Assembly (NCBI GenBank): GCA_964534955.1
Contig: CAZHRR010000008.1
Span: 1 to 32,528, forward strand
Direction: 5' to 3'
From: UBA2128 sp964534955
GTDB lineage: Bacteria; Fidelibacterota; Marinisomatia; Marinisomatales; UBA2128
DNA: 32,528 nucleotides
A program made the translations under genes and the position numbers. Shown here piece by piece: positions 26,240 to 32,528 of the stretch. The notes under the pieces are model-generated. The model was not told where the DNA came from, searched no databases, and saw only the letters and a list, made by a program, of their open reading frames with translations. Position 1 is the stretch's first letter. Every line of letters starts with the position of its first letter.

Positions 26240-26284
26240 CCGACCTGCCCGAACACTAAAGGTAGCATCCTATGGGATTAACAG

Positions 26285-26306
26285 CCTGATTTATCAGGGT
26301 TTATTT
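26285..26306 (+). terminator. Possible terminator after sodB
   Basis: CCTGA, loop TTTA and TCAGG (26285-26298) are followed by GTTTATTT. The stem is short and AT-poor only in part, so a weak terminator on the plus strand, about 160 nt past the sodB stop. Confidence 0.3.
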
Positions 26307-26482
26307 GATTATAGAGTTGGTGTTTACGTCGTCGCGGTTGGTCTGTTTAGCAACCCTAGTGAATTATACGAAACACCGTTGATAAATGAATAACTTTCAC
26401 AAATCCGGTTGCAAGTTAAAATCCATGAGGTCAGGAGTTGTGATGTTTAACTCTCCAGCACCGACCGGCGCCAGAGCTACGC

Positions 26483-26692
26483 TCATGAAAAGCCGCTTCC
26501 AGCAGGGGCATTACAACCGTTTTTAGTTGAGAATTCACATGAAGAACTTCCTATTGCTGGAGCACTCATGAGCTTTTCTGTCTTCTCCGATTTACACTTA
26601 GGGCAGATTATCTCTTTGTCACTATTCCAGCCAAAGATTAATTCTTCAAACAGATAACCGCACTCTTCACACCGAAAATCAAACATCGGCAT
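26483..26692 (-). CDS. FmdB-family zinc-ribbon protein
   Basis: A 69-residue putative regulatory protein. It begins MPMFDFRCEECG, the FmdB/CxxC_CXXC_SSSS hallmark, with zinc-ribbon pairs Cys8/Cys11 and Cys30/Cys33, and a Ser-rich Cys-containing tail (SSSCEFSTKNGC). The molecular function is unproven for most members. GGGGGAG lies about 6 nt upstream of the ATG, giving it its own ribosome site. It is 82 nt downstream of the tiny membrane gene and may share the sulfur operon transcript. Confidence 0.88.
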   Translation of the reverse strand: MPMFDFRCEECGYLFEELIFGWNSDKEIICPKCKSEKTEKLMSAPAIGSSSCEFSTKNGCNAPAGSGFS

Positions 26693-26744
26693 TGTTAATC
26701 TCCCCCAATTTATTCGAGTTTACACTTTCTTCATCAGAGCTGTT

Positions 26745-26761
26745 CTGTCCAGACTGGACAG
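26745..26761 (-). other. Perfect hairpin after UGA (SECIS-like geometry)
   Basis: On the minus strand CTGTCCA-GTC-TGGACAG forms a 7-bp stem with a GUC triloop. The loop begins 20 nt after the UGA at 26775-26777 and starts with G. No T-tract follows, so it does not look like a Rho-independent terminator. Position, stem and loop G fit the general form of bacterial SECIS elements, but short hairpins are common by chance. Confidence 0.4.
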
Positions 26762-26774
26762 GGTAAAAGGTTCC

Positions 26775-26864
26775 TCATGTAGGAATACCCAGTCGAGGTG
26801 CCAGATAACGGTTAAAAATAATCCATCCGCCTAATATCACAATCATCCAGATAAAATCACTCAT
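26775..26864 (-). CDS. Tiny single-helix membrane protein, possible selenoprotein
   Basis: 29 codons: MSDFIWMIVILGGWIIF is a single hydrophobic helix, followed by NRYLAPRLGIPT and a TGA. I do not recognise a named family. The ATG overlaps the DUF302 stop by exactly 4 nt (ATGA), the same coupling used between the other genes of the operon, which is the main reason to believe it. If the TGA is read as selenocysteine, the frame continues to 26679 (61 residues in all) with a hydrophilic acidic tail overlapping the fmdB start by 14 nt. A hairpin with SECIS-like spacing follows the TGA. Plain termination at the TGA is the null explanation. Confidence 0.55.
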   Translation of the reverse strand: MSDFIWMIVILGGWIIFNRYLAPRLGIPT

Positions 26865-27247
26865 AAGGCATCAACTGCCTCCCGCAGCAGATTGTTAACT
26901 TTGGTCGACAATGGACCCAGATCATCACGTCCGGTTATTGAAAGCATCTGACTCGCATCAATTGCTGCTACAGTAGTACTCTTGTCATCATTCTCCCAAA
27001 TGACAACATTACATGGGAGAAGGAGGCCAATCTCAAGTTCCGCTGATAGAGCCTGATGAGCAAAGGGTGGGTTGCAGGCGCCAAGGATAAGATAGCGTCG
27101 AAAATCTACATTAAGTTTTTCCTTAAGTGCATCTTTAACATCGATCTCTGTTAATATACCAAATCCTTTCTCTTTCAGTGATTCCCTGACAGCGTTATTC
27201 ACATCTTCAAATCCCATTGAAAGTGTCTTTTTGTATCCGTATTTCAT
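26861..27247 (-). CDS. DUF302 domain protein
   Basis: 128 residues, cytosolic, one DUF302 domain: N-terminal GYKKTLSMGFEDVNNAVRESLKEKGFGILTEID, then RYLILGACNPPFAHQAL and LLPCNVVIWE. Cys58 and Cys79 lie in these blocks. The family's biochemical role is not established; it often sits beside rhodanese, thioredoxin-like and sulfur-oxidation genes, and a thiol or persulfide-related role is inferred from that. It overlaps DUF6132 upstream and the tiny membrane gene downstream by 4 nt each. Confidence 0.9.
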   Translation of the reverse strand: MKYGYKKTLSMGFEDVNNAVRESLKEKGFGILTEIDVKDALKEKLNVDFRRYLILGACNPPFAHQALSAELEIGLLLPCNVVIWENDDKSTTVAAIDASQMLSITGRDDLGPLSTKVNNLLREAVDAL

Positions 27248-27456
27248 TTCTGACTCCTCCCCTTATCAAGCCTGTTTTTCTGGTACGGTAAAGACCAAAG
27301 TAATCCCACCACAGCACCGTAGACAGTGCTGTTCACGGGGTTCCCGGTCAAAGCACAACTTCCAGTCCGGCAGCCAATAAAGTAGTAATAGGCATATCCA
27401 GCCATAATACCAAATAAAATCCCCAGGCTGATCTTCTTCATACTACTGTTCTTCAT
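27244..27456 (-). CDS. DUF6132-like small membrane protein
   Basis: 70 residues. A first hydrophobic helix (ISLGILFGIMAGYAYYYFIG) leads to a loop with Cys29 and Cys34 (GCRTGSCALTGNP), then a second helix (STVYGAVVGLLWSLPY) and a basic tail. The GC-x4-C-x-(I/L)T-x-NP phrase is what I recall for DUF6132. The cysteines could be redox or metal sites at the membrane face. It overlaps DUF1858 and DUF302 by 4 nt on each side. Confidence 0.75.
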   Translation of the reverse strand: MKNSSMKKISLGILFGIMAGYAYYYFIGCRTGSCALTGNPVNSTVYGAVVGLLWSLPYQKNRLDKGRSQK

Positions 27457-27665
27457 TTTATCGCACTCTTTTGCCGTATAAGCTTATTCATCTGTTCTAT
27501 TATGGAAGCCAGATCCTTTATTCCTTTCTGATCAGCTAACTCCCGTAAAGTACCCCAGACTGGCTCACCGCAGGCAACGCACACAATGCCATATTTTGAA
27601 AGAGGACCTATTATCTCAGGATAATCCCTCACCATTTCTTCAATATCCATGTCTTCAGTGATCAT
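27453..27665 (-). CDS. DUF1858 domain protein (ScdA N-terminal-like)
   Basis: 70 residues forming a single DUF1858 domain: ITEDMDIEEMVRDYPEIIGPLSKYGIVCVACGEP, with Cys29 and Cys32, then TLRELADQKGI and a C-terminal helix. The same fold occurs at the N-terminus of ScdA/YtfE iron-sulfur repair proteins and beside hybrid-cluster proteins, so metal or persulfide handling is plausible. It overlaps the rhodanese gene by 11 nt and DUF6132 by 4 nt. Confidence 0.85.
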   Translation of the reverse strand: MITEDMDIEEMVRDYPEIIGPLSKYGIVCVACGEPVWGTLRELADQKGIKDLASIIEQMNKLIRQKSAIK

Positions 27666-28083
27666 TGTCTATCCCTAAATGATCTAAGCTGTTCCACGAT
27701 TTCATCCCTCCCAATAAATTAGTAGCATGAAAACCGTGTTTAGCGAGTATGCTGGACGCCGTCCGGCTCCTGTTACCGCTGCGGCAGATGACAATGATTT
27801 CCTCACCTTTGTGCTGTTCAAGATCTCCCACCCGCTTCTCAAGTTCCTGTACGGGAATGAGAAGCGAACCTTCAATATGGCCCAAAGGTCCATTGAATTC
27901 TGGAGGTGTTCGTACATCCAGCAGGATAAGCTCGTCTCCTTTCGCTAGCCGTCCTTTCAATTCTTCAGATGTGATGTTGCCGTAAGAATTCGCGGCAACT
28001 GGTTCCTGTTCGACAGTTTCAGTCCTAAGACCGAAGAACAAAAGTCCTGCTAACAGGGCGACAGTTAGCGCTATCTTTTCCAT
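27655..28083 (-). CDS. Membrane-anchored rhodanese-like sulfurtransferase
   Basis: 142 residues. An N-terminal hydrophobic segment (about 3-20) acts as a signal peptide or anchor, so the domain is probably periplasmic. The single rhodanese domain has LLDVRTPPEFNGPLGHIEGSLLIPV and the six-residue active-site loop CRSGNRS with catalytic Cys100. Such domains carry persulfide sulfur. It is the first gene of a five-gene overlapping operon (AAGGAA before the ATG), preceded by a palindromic promoter region. Confidence 0.9.
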   Translation of the reverse strand: MEKIALTVALLAGLLFFGLRTETVEQEPVAANSYGNITSEELKGRLAKGDELILLDVRTPPEFNGPLGHIEGSLLIPVQELEKRVGDLEQHKGEEIIVICRSGNRSRTASSILAKHGFHATNLLGGMKSWNSLDHLGIDNDH

Positions 28084-28116
28084 GATCTTCCTTCTATTCC
28101 GAACTTAAAATTTACA

Positions 28117-28152
28117 TTCAAACATAGTATAATTCATATGTTTGAAACCAAA
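28117..28152 (-). promoter_or_regulatory. Palindrome and promoter of the rhodanese operon
   Basis: TTCAAACATA (28117-28126) and TATGTTTGAA (28137-28146) are perfect 10-nt inverted arms separated by 10 nt. Read on the minus strand the proximal arm contains TATGTTTG, a full match to the Bacteroidetes -7 form, with TTTG 22 nt upstream (28149-28152; the usual spacer is 19-21). A repressor bound here would block the promoter. The regulator is unknown. Confidence 0.5.
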
Positions 28153-28167
28153 TCTGTCGAAAAAATA

Positions 28168-29139
28168 TTAACCAACAAATCCTTTCACATCTACCAGCGA
28201 ACCGGAACCGCCTCGGTTAAATGCATACTGAAAACCGTCCTTAAGTGCGGCTGCACCAATTTCTCCATCAATTCTGAGCGCAATGTAGGCGACTTGGAAA
28301 TCTACGCTTCCACTGTGTTTGTTGAGTATCCTTCGCAACGCTTCCTCACACGCTTCTTGAGGAGATCTTCCTTGACGCATCAGTTCAACGACGAGAAAAC
28401 TGCCTACTGTCTTAATTACAGCTTCACCTCTGCCTGTGGCGCCAGCGGCTCCAATATCATTGTCACAGAACAACGCTGCTCCTATTATAGGACTATCTCC
28501 GACACGGCCATGAATCTTGTAAGCGAGCCCACTAGTGCTGCAGGCTCCGGCCAGATTCCCCTCTCTATCCTGCGCCAGAATGCTGATGGTGTCATGGTTT
28601 TCATTAGGACCCCAGTCGTCTTTATTGCTTAGATTTTCTCTCCACTTGAGCCATTCCTCTCGTGATTTTTCAGTGAGCAGATCTTCCTCCTTGAATCCGT
28701 GAGCCAAAGCAAATCGTTTTGCCCCTTCACCTACGAGCATTACATGATCACTCCGCTCCATCACTTTCCGGGCCACAGATACAGGATGCTTGATACTTTG
28801 AAGGAACGCTACCGAACCGGCATTACCATAGGAGTCCATAACACAGGCATCCAGTGTAACATGACCGTCCTCATCCGGCTTTCCACCGAATCCTACCGAT
28901 CTCAAATCAGGATCCGCTTCCGGCACTCTCGCACCCACTTCCACGGCATCCAGTGCGGACTTCCCTCGTCGCAATAGGCGTATGGCTTCCCGGTTAGCAT
29001 TCACACCAAATTTCCAAGTAGATATAACAGTAGGATTATTTGTTGATCTCTCCATTTTTCCCATCACTTTCGAATAGGTAATTCCAGGGGCAAGAGCAGC
29101 AGCAAGTGTACCCTTCAGGAAATCTCTTCTTGTACTCAT
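28168..29139 (-). CDS. Tat-exported N4-(beta-N-acetylglucosaminyl)-L-asparaginase family protein
   Basis: Ntn-hydrolase of the glycosylasparaginase/isoaspartyl-peptidase group, which self-cleaves to free a catalytic N-terminal Thr. 323 residues. The N-terminus STRRDFLKGTLAAALAPG is a twin-arginine signal, so it is exported folded. GGKPDEDGHVTLDACVMD lies at 85-102, and the autocleavage site is NHD-Thr184 (HDTISILA). GAAGATGRGEAVIK and RQGRSPQEACEEALRRI fit the glycosylasparaginase branch, which would free GlcNAc-amine from Asn-linked glycans. It is 21 nt from the kinase gene upstream and may share its transcript. Substrate is inferred. Confidence 0.9.
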   Translation of the reverse strand: MSTRRDFLKGTLAAALAPGITYSKVMGKMERSTNNPTVISTWKFGVNANREAIRLLRRGKSALDAVEVGARVPEADPDLRSVGFGGKPDEDGHVTLDACVMDSYGNAGSVAFLQSIKHPVSVARKVMERSDHVMLVGEGAKRFALAHGFKEEDLLTEKSREEWLKWRENLSNKDDWGPNENHDTISILAQDREGNLAGACSTSGLAYKIHGRVGDSPIIGAALFCDNDIGAAGATGRGEAVIKTVGSFLVVELMRQGRSPQEACEEALRRILNKHSGSVDFQVAYIALRIDGEIGAAALKDGFQYAFNRGGSGSLVDVKGFVG

Positions 29140-29160
29140 ATCAAAATACCCTCCTGTATT

Positions 29161-30348
29161 CTATGCTGCGGAAATCCTAATCTCGAATGTCGTGCCAACA
29201 TCCACTTCTGAAGAACTCACCCGAATAGTGCCATTCTGGAATTCCTCGATGATACGTCGTGCCAAGCTCAGACCGAGCCCCCATCCGTGTTCCTTAGTGC
29301 TGTATCCCGGTCGGAAGACATTCTTCCAATCCCGCCTGCGGATTCCCTTGCCGTTATCAGTAATCTCCAGAACAACATGGCTACCTTCCTGAGTAGCAGA
29401 AAGCGATACCCGACCATCAGCTTTGTCCAAGCTGTCAATAGCATTTTTCACCAAGTTCTCCAGTGCCCACGAGATAAGCGTGGGAGTTCCAAGGATAGCA
29501 GCATCGTCGACATTTGACACTTCCAGCGTGACAGATTTGTTGGTGGGAAGCCGGTCCCTGAAATAACCCGCAGTATCATCCAGCAACTGTTGAACCTCGA
29601 TTCTCTCCAGCTTCGGGCGTGAACCCATCCTGGCAAATCGATCGCTGATACTCTGAAGACGATTTACATCTTTACCCATCTCTTCCGCCAACCGGGCACT
29701 TTCTTCAGGATGTTCAACCAACCTTTCAAGCCACCCCATGAGGGAAGAAACCGGAGTCCCCAACTGGTGGGCAGTCTCCCGGGCTGTCCCCAGCCAGATG
29801 TGACGCTTTTCATTGTTGCGGATCACCTGAAAGCCGATGAAACCAAGCAGCACAAAAATTGTCACCATACCGATCTCTATGTACGGAAGTATCCGTAGTC
29901 GGGAAATAAGAGATGAATCGCCGTAATAAAGATACCCCAACTCAAGGTCTTTTGTCTCTCCAAGCTCCTCCAGAAAAACGGAAAAGACCAGAGGAATAGG
30001 ATCATTCTCCAGTGCCATGTCCTGCAGATGTTCCCGTACATCATCCACACTTAAATTGTCATTTCCGGGAAGATTCCTCCACTGTTGAGGATTGCCGGTT
30101 GTATCGGTAAAAATGATGGGGAAAGAAATAGGCTGAATAATTTCTCGAAATACAAAATCCAATTCATCACCCTCTGCTTCAGAGATTCCTTTTGCAAAGA
30201 GCTTGGCGTGGAGGGAAACAGTTTCCCTGTTCTCATCCCTGAGCCTGTCAATGATGCTCTGAGTATAAACAAAGAGTCCTACTATCAGCAGTACAGCCCC
30301 CAGAAAGAGCCCAGCTTTTATGTTTCCTGCTTGTCTATATAACTTCAT
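29161..30348 (-). CDS. Orphan sensor histidine kinase
   Basis: 395 residues, inner membrane. Two transmembrane helices (about 11-31 and 158-176) bracket a ~125-residue extracytoplasmic sensor with no fold I recognise. The kinase core has phospho-acceptor His194 (TARETAHQLGTPVSSL), N box ENLVKNAIDS at 297-306, G1 box DNGKGI at 331-336 and G2 box GWGLGL at 355-360, with the final catalytic lobe complete. No HAMP domain is evident. No response regulator is encoded in the window. GAGGA precedes the ATG by about 4 nt. Confidence 0.92.
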   Translation of the reverse strand: MKLYRQAGNIKAGLFLGAVLLIVGLFVYTQSIIDRLRDENRETVSLHAKLFAKGISEAEGDELDFVFREIIQPISFPIIFTDTTGNPQQWRNLPGNDNLSVDDVREHLQDMALENDPIPLVFSVFLEELGETKDLELGYLYYGDSSLISRLRILPYIEIGMVTIFVLLGFIGFQVIRNNEKRHIWLGTARETAHQLGTPVSSLMGWLERLVEHPEESARLAEEMGKDVNRLQSISDRFARMGSRPKLERIEVQQLLDDTAGYFRDRLPTNKSVTLEVSNVDDAAILGTPTLISWALENLVKNAIDSLDKADGRVSLSATQEGSHVVLEITDNGKGIRRRDWKNVFRPGYSTKEHGWGLGLSLARRIIEEFQNGTIRVSSSEVDVGTTFEIRISAA

Positions 30349-30435
30349 CTATCCTCATTAATTCAACTTCGTAATCAAGTTTTTACAGGTTTCCAGATTT
30401 GTCCACAGGATCCTGCGGATTGTTTCTCTCTACGA

Positions 30436-30498
30436 TAAAACGTAAATATTTAATTATGTAAATTGTACTCCTTTACATATTTACGTTTTACATAATTA
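30436..30498. repeat. Interleaved inverted repeats upstream of the kinase
   Basis: Arm A TAAAACGTAAATAT (30436-30449) pairs exactly with A' ATATTTACGTTTTA (30477-30490). Arm B TAATTATGTAAA (30451-30462) pairs exactly with B' TTTACATAATTA (30487-30498). The order A-B-A'-B' is that of a pseudoknot, and A' and B' overlap by 4 nt, so the hairpins are partly exclusive. The 245-bp gap (30349-30593) shows no gene. An operator cluster or structured leader of the kinase mRNA are both possible. Confidence 0.5.
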
Positions 30499-30593
30499 TC
30501 CGCAGATGCTGTGCATTTAACGTTATCATTTCTCTATCCATAATTATTACAGCACTTCGTTTAGTTAGCTCGTTTGCTCATGAATTATTCAGG

Positions 30594-31142
30594 CTAAAAT
30601 ATATACTCATTTTCTCGGAGATAAGCAATAATTGTGTCAACTTCTTCTTCTAAAGTCATCTGGGATGTATCAACTACAATTTCAGCATTCTCCGGTTCTT
30701 CGTATGGATCACTGATACCGGTAAAGTTTTTAATTTCGCCAGTCCTGGCTTTGGCGTACAGTCCTTTTACATCCCGCTCTTCACACACTGCCAGTGGGCA
30801 TTTAACGAATACTTCGACGAAGTCATTGGTTTCCTGCCGGACATACTGCCGTTCAGCACGATATGGAGAGATAAAAGCGCATACTGTTATTACCCCATGC
30901 TGTACCAACAGTCCTGCCACAAATGTGACACGTTCGATGTTCTTGTCTCTGTCTGCTTTACTGAAGCCCAAGTCTGGTGTTAGTTTATCTCGTACAACGT
31001 CTCCGTCCAATCGTTGTACTCGATAGCCTCTCTCTCGCAATTTTTCTGCTACGGGGATGGAAATTGTCGTCTTCCCTGCTCCGGAAAGTCCAGTCAGCCA
31101 GATGCAGACACCGTGATTATTTCCATGAATCTTAGTTTCCAT
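30594..31142 (-). CDS. cysC: Adenylylsulfate kinase
   Basis: Phosphorylates APS to PAPS with ATP, after ATP sulfurylase. ATG 31142 (METKIHGNNHG) is 1 nt after the sat stop with GGAGG 11 nt upstream, so I prefer it (182 residues) over ATG 31160, which has no ribosome site. The Walker A loop GLSGAGKT is at 18-25, RLDGDVVRDKLTPDLGFS follows, and FISPYRAER marks the APS-binding region. The protein ends with a normal C-terminal helix. It forms an operon with sat. Confidence 0.95.
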   Translation of the reverse strand: METKIHGNNHGVCIWLTGLSGAGKTTISIPVAEKLRERGYRVQRLDGDVVRDKLTPDLGFSKADRDKNIERVTFVAGLLVQHGVITVCAFISPYRAERQYVRQETNDFVEVFVKCPLAVCEERDVKGLYAKARTGEIKNFTGISDPYEEPENAEIVVDTSQMTLEEEVDTIIAYLRENEYIF

Positions 31143-31143
31143 T

Positions 31144-32283
31144 CTATTTATTGCCTCCATAATGTTTCATCAAAATATCAGCCACTTCCGGTCGAGTAAA
31201 TTCTTCCGGGAGTTCTTCGCCGGCTTTCAGCATTTCCCGTACCTTTGTCCCCGAGAGAAAGAGCTTCTCATGATCCATTGCCCGGGATGTCTTGGTCGTC
31301 GCCATGGAGTTTGTCCGCTTGCAGTAAAATGCATGCTCAAAAAACATGGGTTCAATACCAAGCTCTCCCCGGCTGAAATTGTCAAAGATTTTCTGTGCAT
31401 CATAGGTACCGTAGTAATCACCTACACCAGCGTGATCCCGTCCAACAATAAAATGAGTACAACCGTAATTCTTCCTGGTTATGGCATGGAAGATGGCTTC
31501 ACGGGGACCTGCGTAGCGCATGGATGCAGGATAGACAGCCAGAATAGTGTGCCGGTGTGGAAAGTAGTTATCGATGATAGCTTCGTAACAACCCATCCTG
31601 ACCTCAGCTGGTAGATCATCCGCCTTCGTCTCACCCACGATGGGATGAATCAGTAGACCGTCCACCATCTCTAGTGCGCATTTGGTAATGTATTCATGAG
31701 CACGATGGATTGGATTTCGCGTCTGAAAAGCCACGATGTTCTGCCACCCTTTCTCTTCGAAAGCTGCTCGTAACTGCTGGGGTGACATACGGTACTCACC
31801 AAACCGAGCATGCCTGGGAAGTTGGTAAACCTCGATATCTCCAGCTACATAATTTTCGCCACTGGTAATCAACGCTGCTACTCCGGGGTGATTCCCGTTA
31901 GTAGTTAAATAAACTTTCTCGGCTTCTCTTTCTTTATCAGGCGTGTAGATATCACTGATGAGAATTTTCCCGAGGACACCATCAGAATCAACGGAAAGAT
32001 AAGCCTCTTCCTTTCCCTGCAGTTGTGAAGCTAATCCCCCAGATACAGGCAACGTAATTGGAATAGACCAGATGTTGTCATCAGGTAGCCTCATCTCTTC
32101 CACCACGGAAGTGTATTCCTGCTGACCCATGAATCCACAGAGCGGACTACAGGCACCGATACCAATCATTTCCAGATCAGACTGATTTCGCCGGCTGAGA
32201 GAGATAATTGGTAAACTTTTATCCAGTACTTCCGGTTGAGGTGCCATTCTTTCAACCAGAACACCACCATGGGGACTAATCAT
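31144..32283 (-). CDS. sat: Sulfate adenylyltransferase (ATP sulfurylase)
   Basis: Makes adenosine 5'-phosphosulfate from sulfate and ATP. 379 residues, the homo-oligomeric bacterial/archaeal type rather than CysDN. HGGVLVERM marks the N-terminus; QTRNPIHRAHE at 187-197 is the nucleotide-binding motif with the QxRN and HxxH residues; HPIVGETKADD, MRYAGPREAIFHAI and GRDHAG at 281-286 follow. AGGAG lies 9 nt before the ATG. With cysC alone, the pair supplies PAPS for assimilation or sulfation; no reductase genes (aprAB, cysH) are seen here, so the direction in the cell is not shown. Confidence 0.96.
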   Translation of the reverse strand: MISPHGGVLVERMAPQPEVLDKSLPIISLSRRNQSDLEMIGIGACSPLCGFMGQQEYTSVVEEMRLPDDNIWSIPITLPVSGGLASQLQGKEEAYLSVDSDGVLGKILISDIYTPDKEREAEKVYLTTNGNHPGVAALITSGENYVAGDIEVYQLPRHARFGEYRMSPQQLRAAFEEKGWQNIVAFQTRNPIHRAHEYITKCALEMVDGLLIHPIVGETKADDLPAEVRMGCYEAIIDNYFPHRHTILAVYPASMRYAGPREAIFHAITRKNYGCTHFIVGRDHAGVGDYYGTYDAQKIFDNFSRGELGIEPMFFEHAFYCKRTNSMATTKTSRAMDHEKLFLSGTKVREMLKAGEELPEEFTRPEVADILMKHYGGNK

Positions 32284-32316
32284 GAAACAATACTCCTATT
32301 TTTTTCTTGAACAGAC

Positions 32317-32347
32317 ATTATAAAGCTGGGAAAATTACAAAACTCAA
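32317..32347 (-). promoter_or_regulatory. Candidate promoter of sat-cysC
   Basis: On the minus strand TTGAGT (32342-32347), a 19-nt spacer and TATAAT (32317-32322) lie about 34 nt before the sat ATG. The -10 is a perfect match but the spacer is long. Confidence 0.4.
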
Positions 32348-32394
32348 ATGGGACTTACATCAGATATAAGAAGAATTTTTAAGCGGGAGATTAG

Positions 32395-32528
32395 CTATTT
32401 GAGCAGAATGAATTTTCTTGTAATCTGCCGGTCACCTGCAGTCAACCGGTAGAAATAGACACCGCTTGCCACATTGGAGGCATTCCACAAAACCTCGTAC
32501 TCACCACTAACCAGTTCACCACTCACCA
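32395..32528 (-). CDS. Secreted protein, type IX sorting domain (partial, 5' end outside window)
   Basis: The minus-strand frame from the window edge to TAG at 32395-32397 reads GEYEVLWNASNVASGVYFYRL, then TAGDRQITRKFILLK and a stop: 44 residues of a classic type A T9SS C-terminal signal (the W-x-A/asGvYfyrL...kk-llLk pattern). Such tails direct proteins across the outer membrane via the Por/T9SS machinery and are cut by PorU. Only the end is in the window, so the body of the protein is unknown. The first visible codons overlap a GGTnAGT heptamer phrase. Confidence 0.85.
   Translation of the reverse strand, partial: VSGELVSGEYEVLWNASNVASGVYFYRLTAGDRQITRKFILLK

Larger units (their letters stand above)
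26127..26482. other. Non-coding gap between sodB and fmdB
   Basis: This 356-bp gap contains copy B of the dispersed repeat (26129-26239) and a terminator-like CCTGA/TCAGG hairpin (26285-26306). The remaining ~175 bp shows no gene, RNA or promoter that I can recognise. Confidence 0.6.

Noticed and set aside
26745..26761. Rho-independent terminator of the sulfur operon
   Set aside because: The stem is good but no T-tract follows on the minus strand; the sequence after it is AACAGCTC.
28138..28632. 164-codon plus-strand frame opposite the asparaginase
   Set aside because: It is antisense to a clear Ntn-hydrolase and begins inside the palindromic promoter; nothing recognisable.

Overview
The window looks like a contig from a Gram-negative bacterium of the Fibrobacteres-Chlorobi-Bacteroidetes assemblage, perhaps a Marinimicrobia- or Calditrichaeota-like lineage. 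That placement is inference. It rests on a gingipain-type (C25, PorU-like) surface peptidase with a type IX secretion tail, a second T9SS tail cut off by the window edge, a meso-DAP-type MurE, and a promoter before rpmB that exactly matches the Bacteroidetes form (TTTG-N19-TAnnTTTG). No tRNA, rRNA, CRISPR array or transposase was seen.

Layout. 1-375 is non-coding, with a terminator hairpin and one copy of a dispersed intergenic repeat. 376-2637 (-) is a mitochondrial-type aconitase. Divergent from it is porU-like, maf and rodZ (2797-7811, +). From 7966 to 24925 (+) runs a complete and very tight division and cell-wall (dcw) cluster: mraZ, rsmH, ftsL, ftsI (with PASTA), murE, murF, mraY, murD, ftsW, murG (frameshifted), murC, murB, ftsQ, ftsA, ftsZ. 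Nearly every junction overlaps or abuts. Three GTGGG boxes, likely MraZ operators, overlap the mraZ promoter. No ddl is present. Downstream come rpmB (-), an Fe-type superoxide dismutase (+) and a 356-bp gap holding the second copy of the repeat.

From 26483 to 32283 everything is on the minus strand. A compact operon encodes membrane rhodanese, DUF1858, DUF6132, DUF302 and a 29-codon single-helix membrane protein, all with overlapping stop/start codons, followed by a FmdB zinc ribbon. Further upstream are a Tat-exported Ntn-hydrolase asparaginase, an orphan sensor histidine kinase, and the sulfate-activation pair sat-cysC. The window ends inside the C-terminal sorting domain of a secreted protein.

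Most interesting points: (1) the five-gene thiol/sulfur mini-operon, whose last tiny gene ends in a UGA followed by a hairpin with bacterial SECIS-like geometry, so it may be a selenoprotein; (2) murG split at an A10 tract, by transcriptional slippage, -1 frameshifting or a homopolymer error; (3) a 10-10-10 palindrome over the promoter of the sulfur operon; (4) interleaved, pseudoknot-ordered inverted repeats between cysC and the kinase; (5) a diverged intergenic repeat family.
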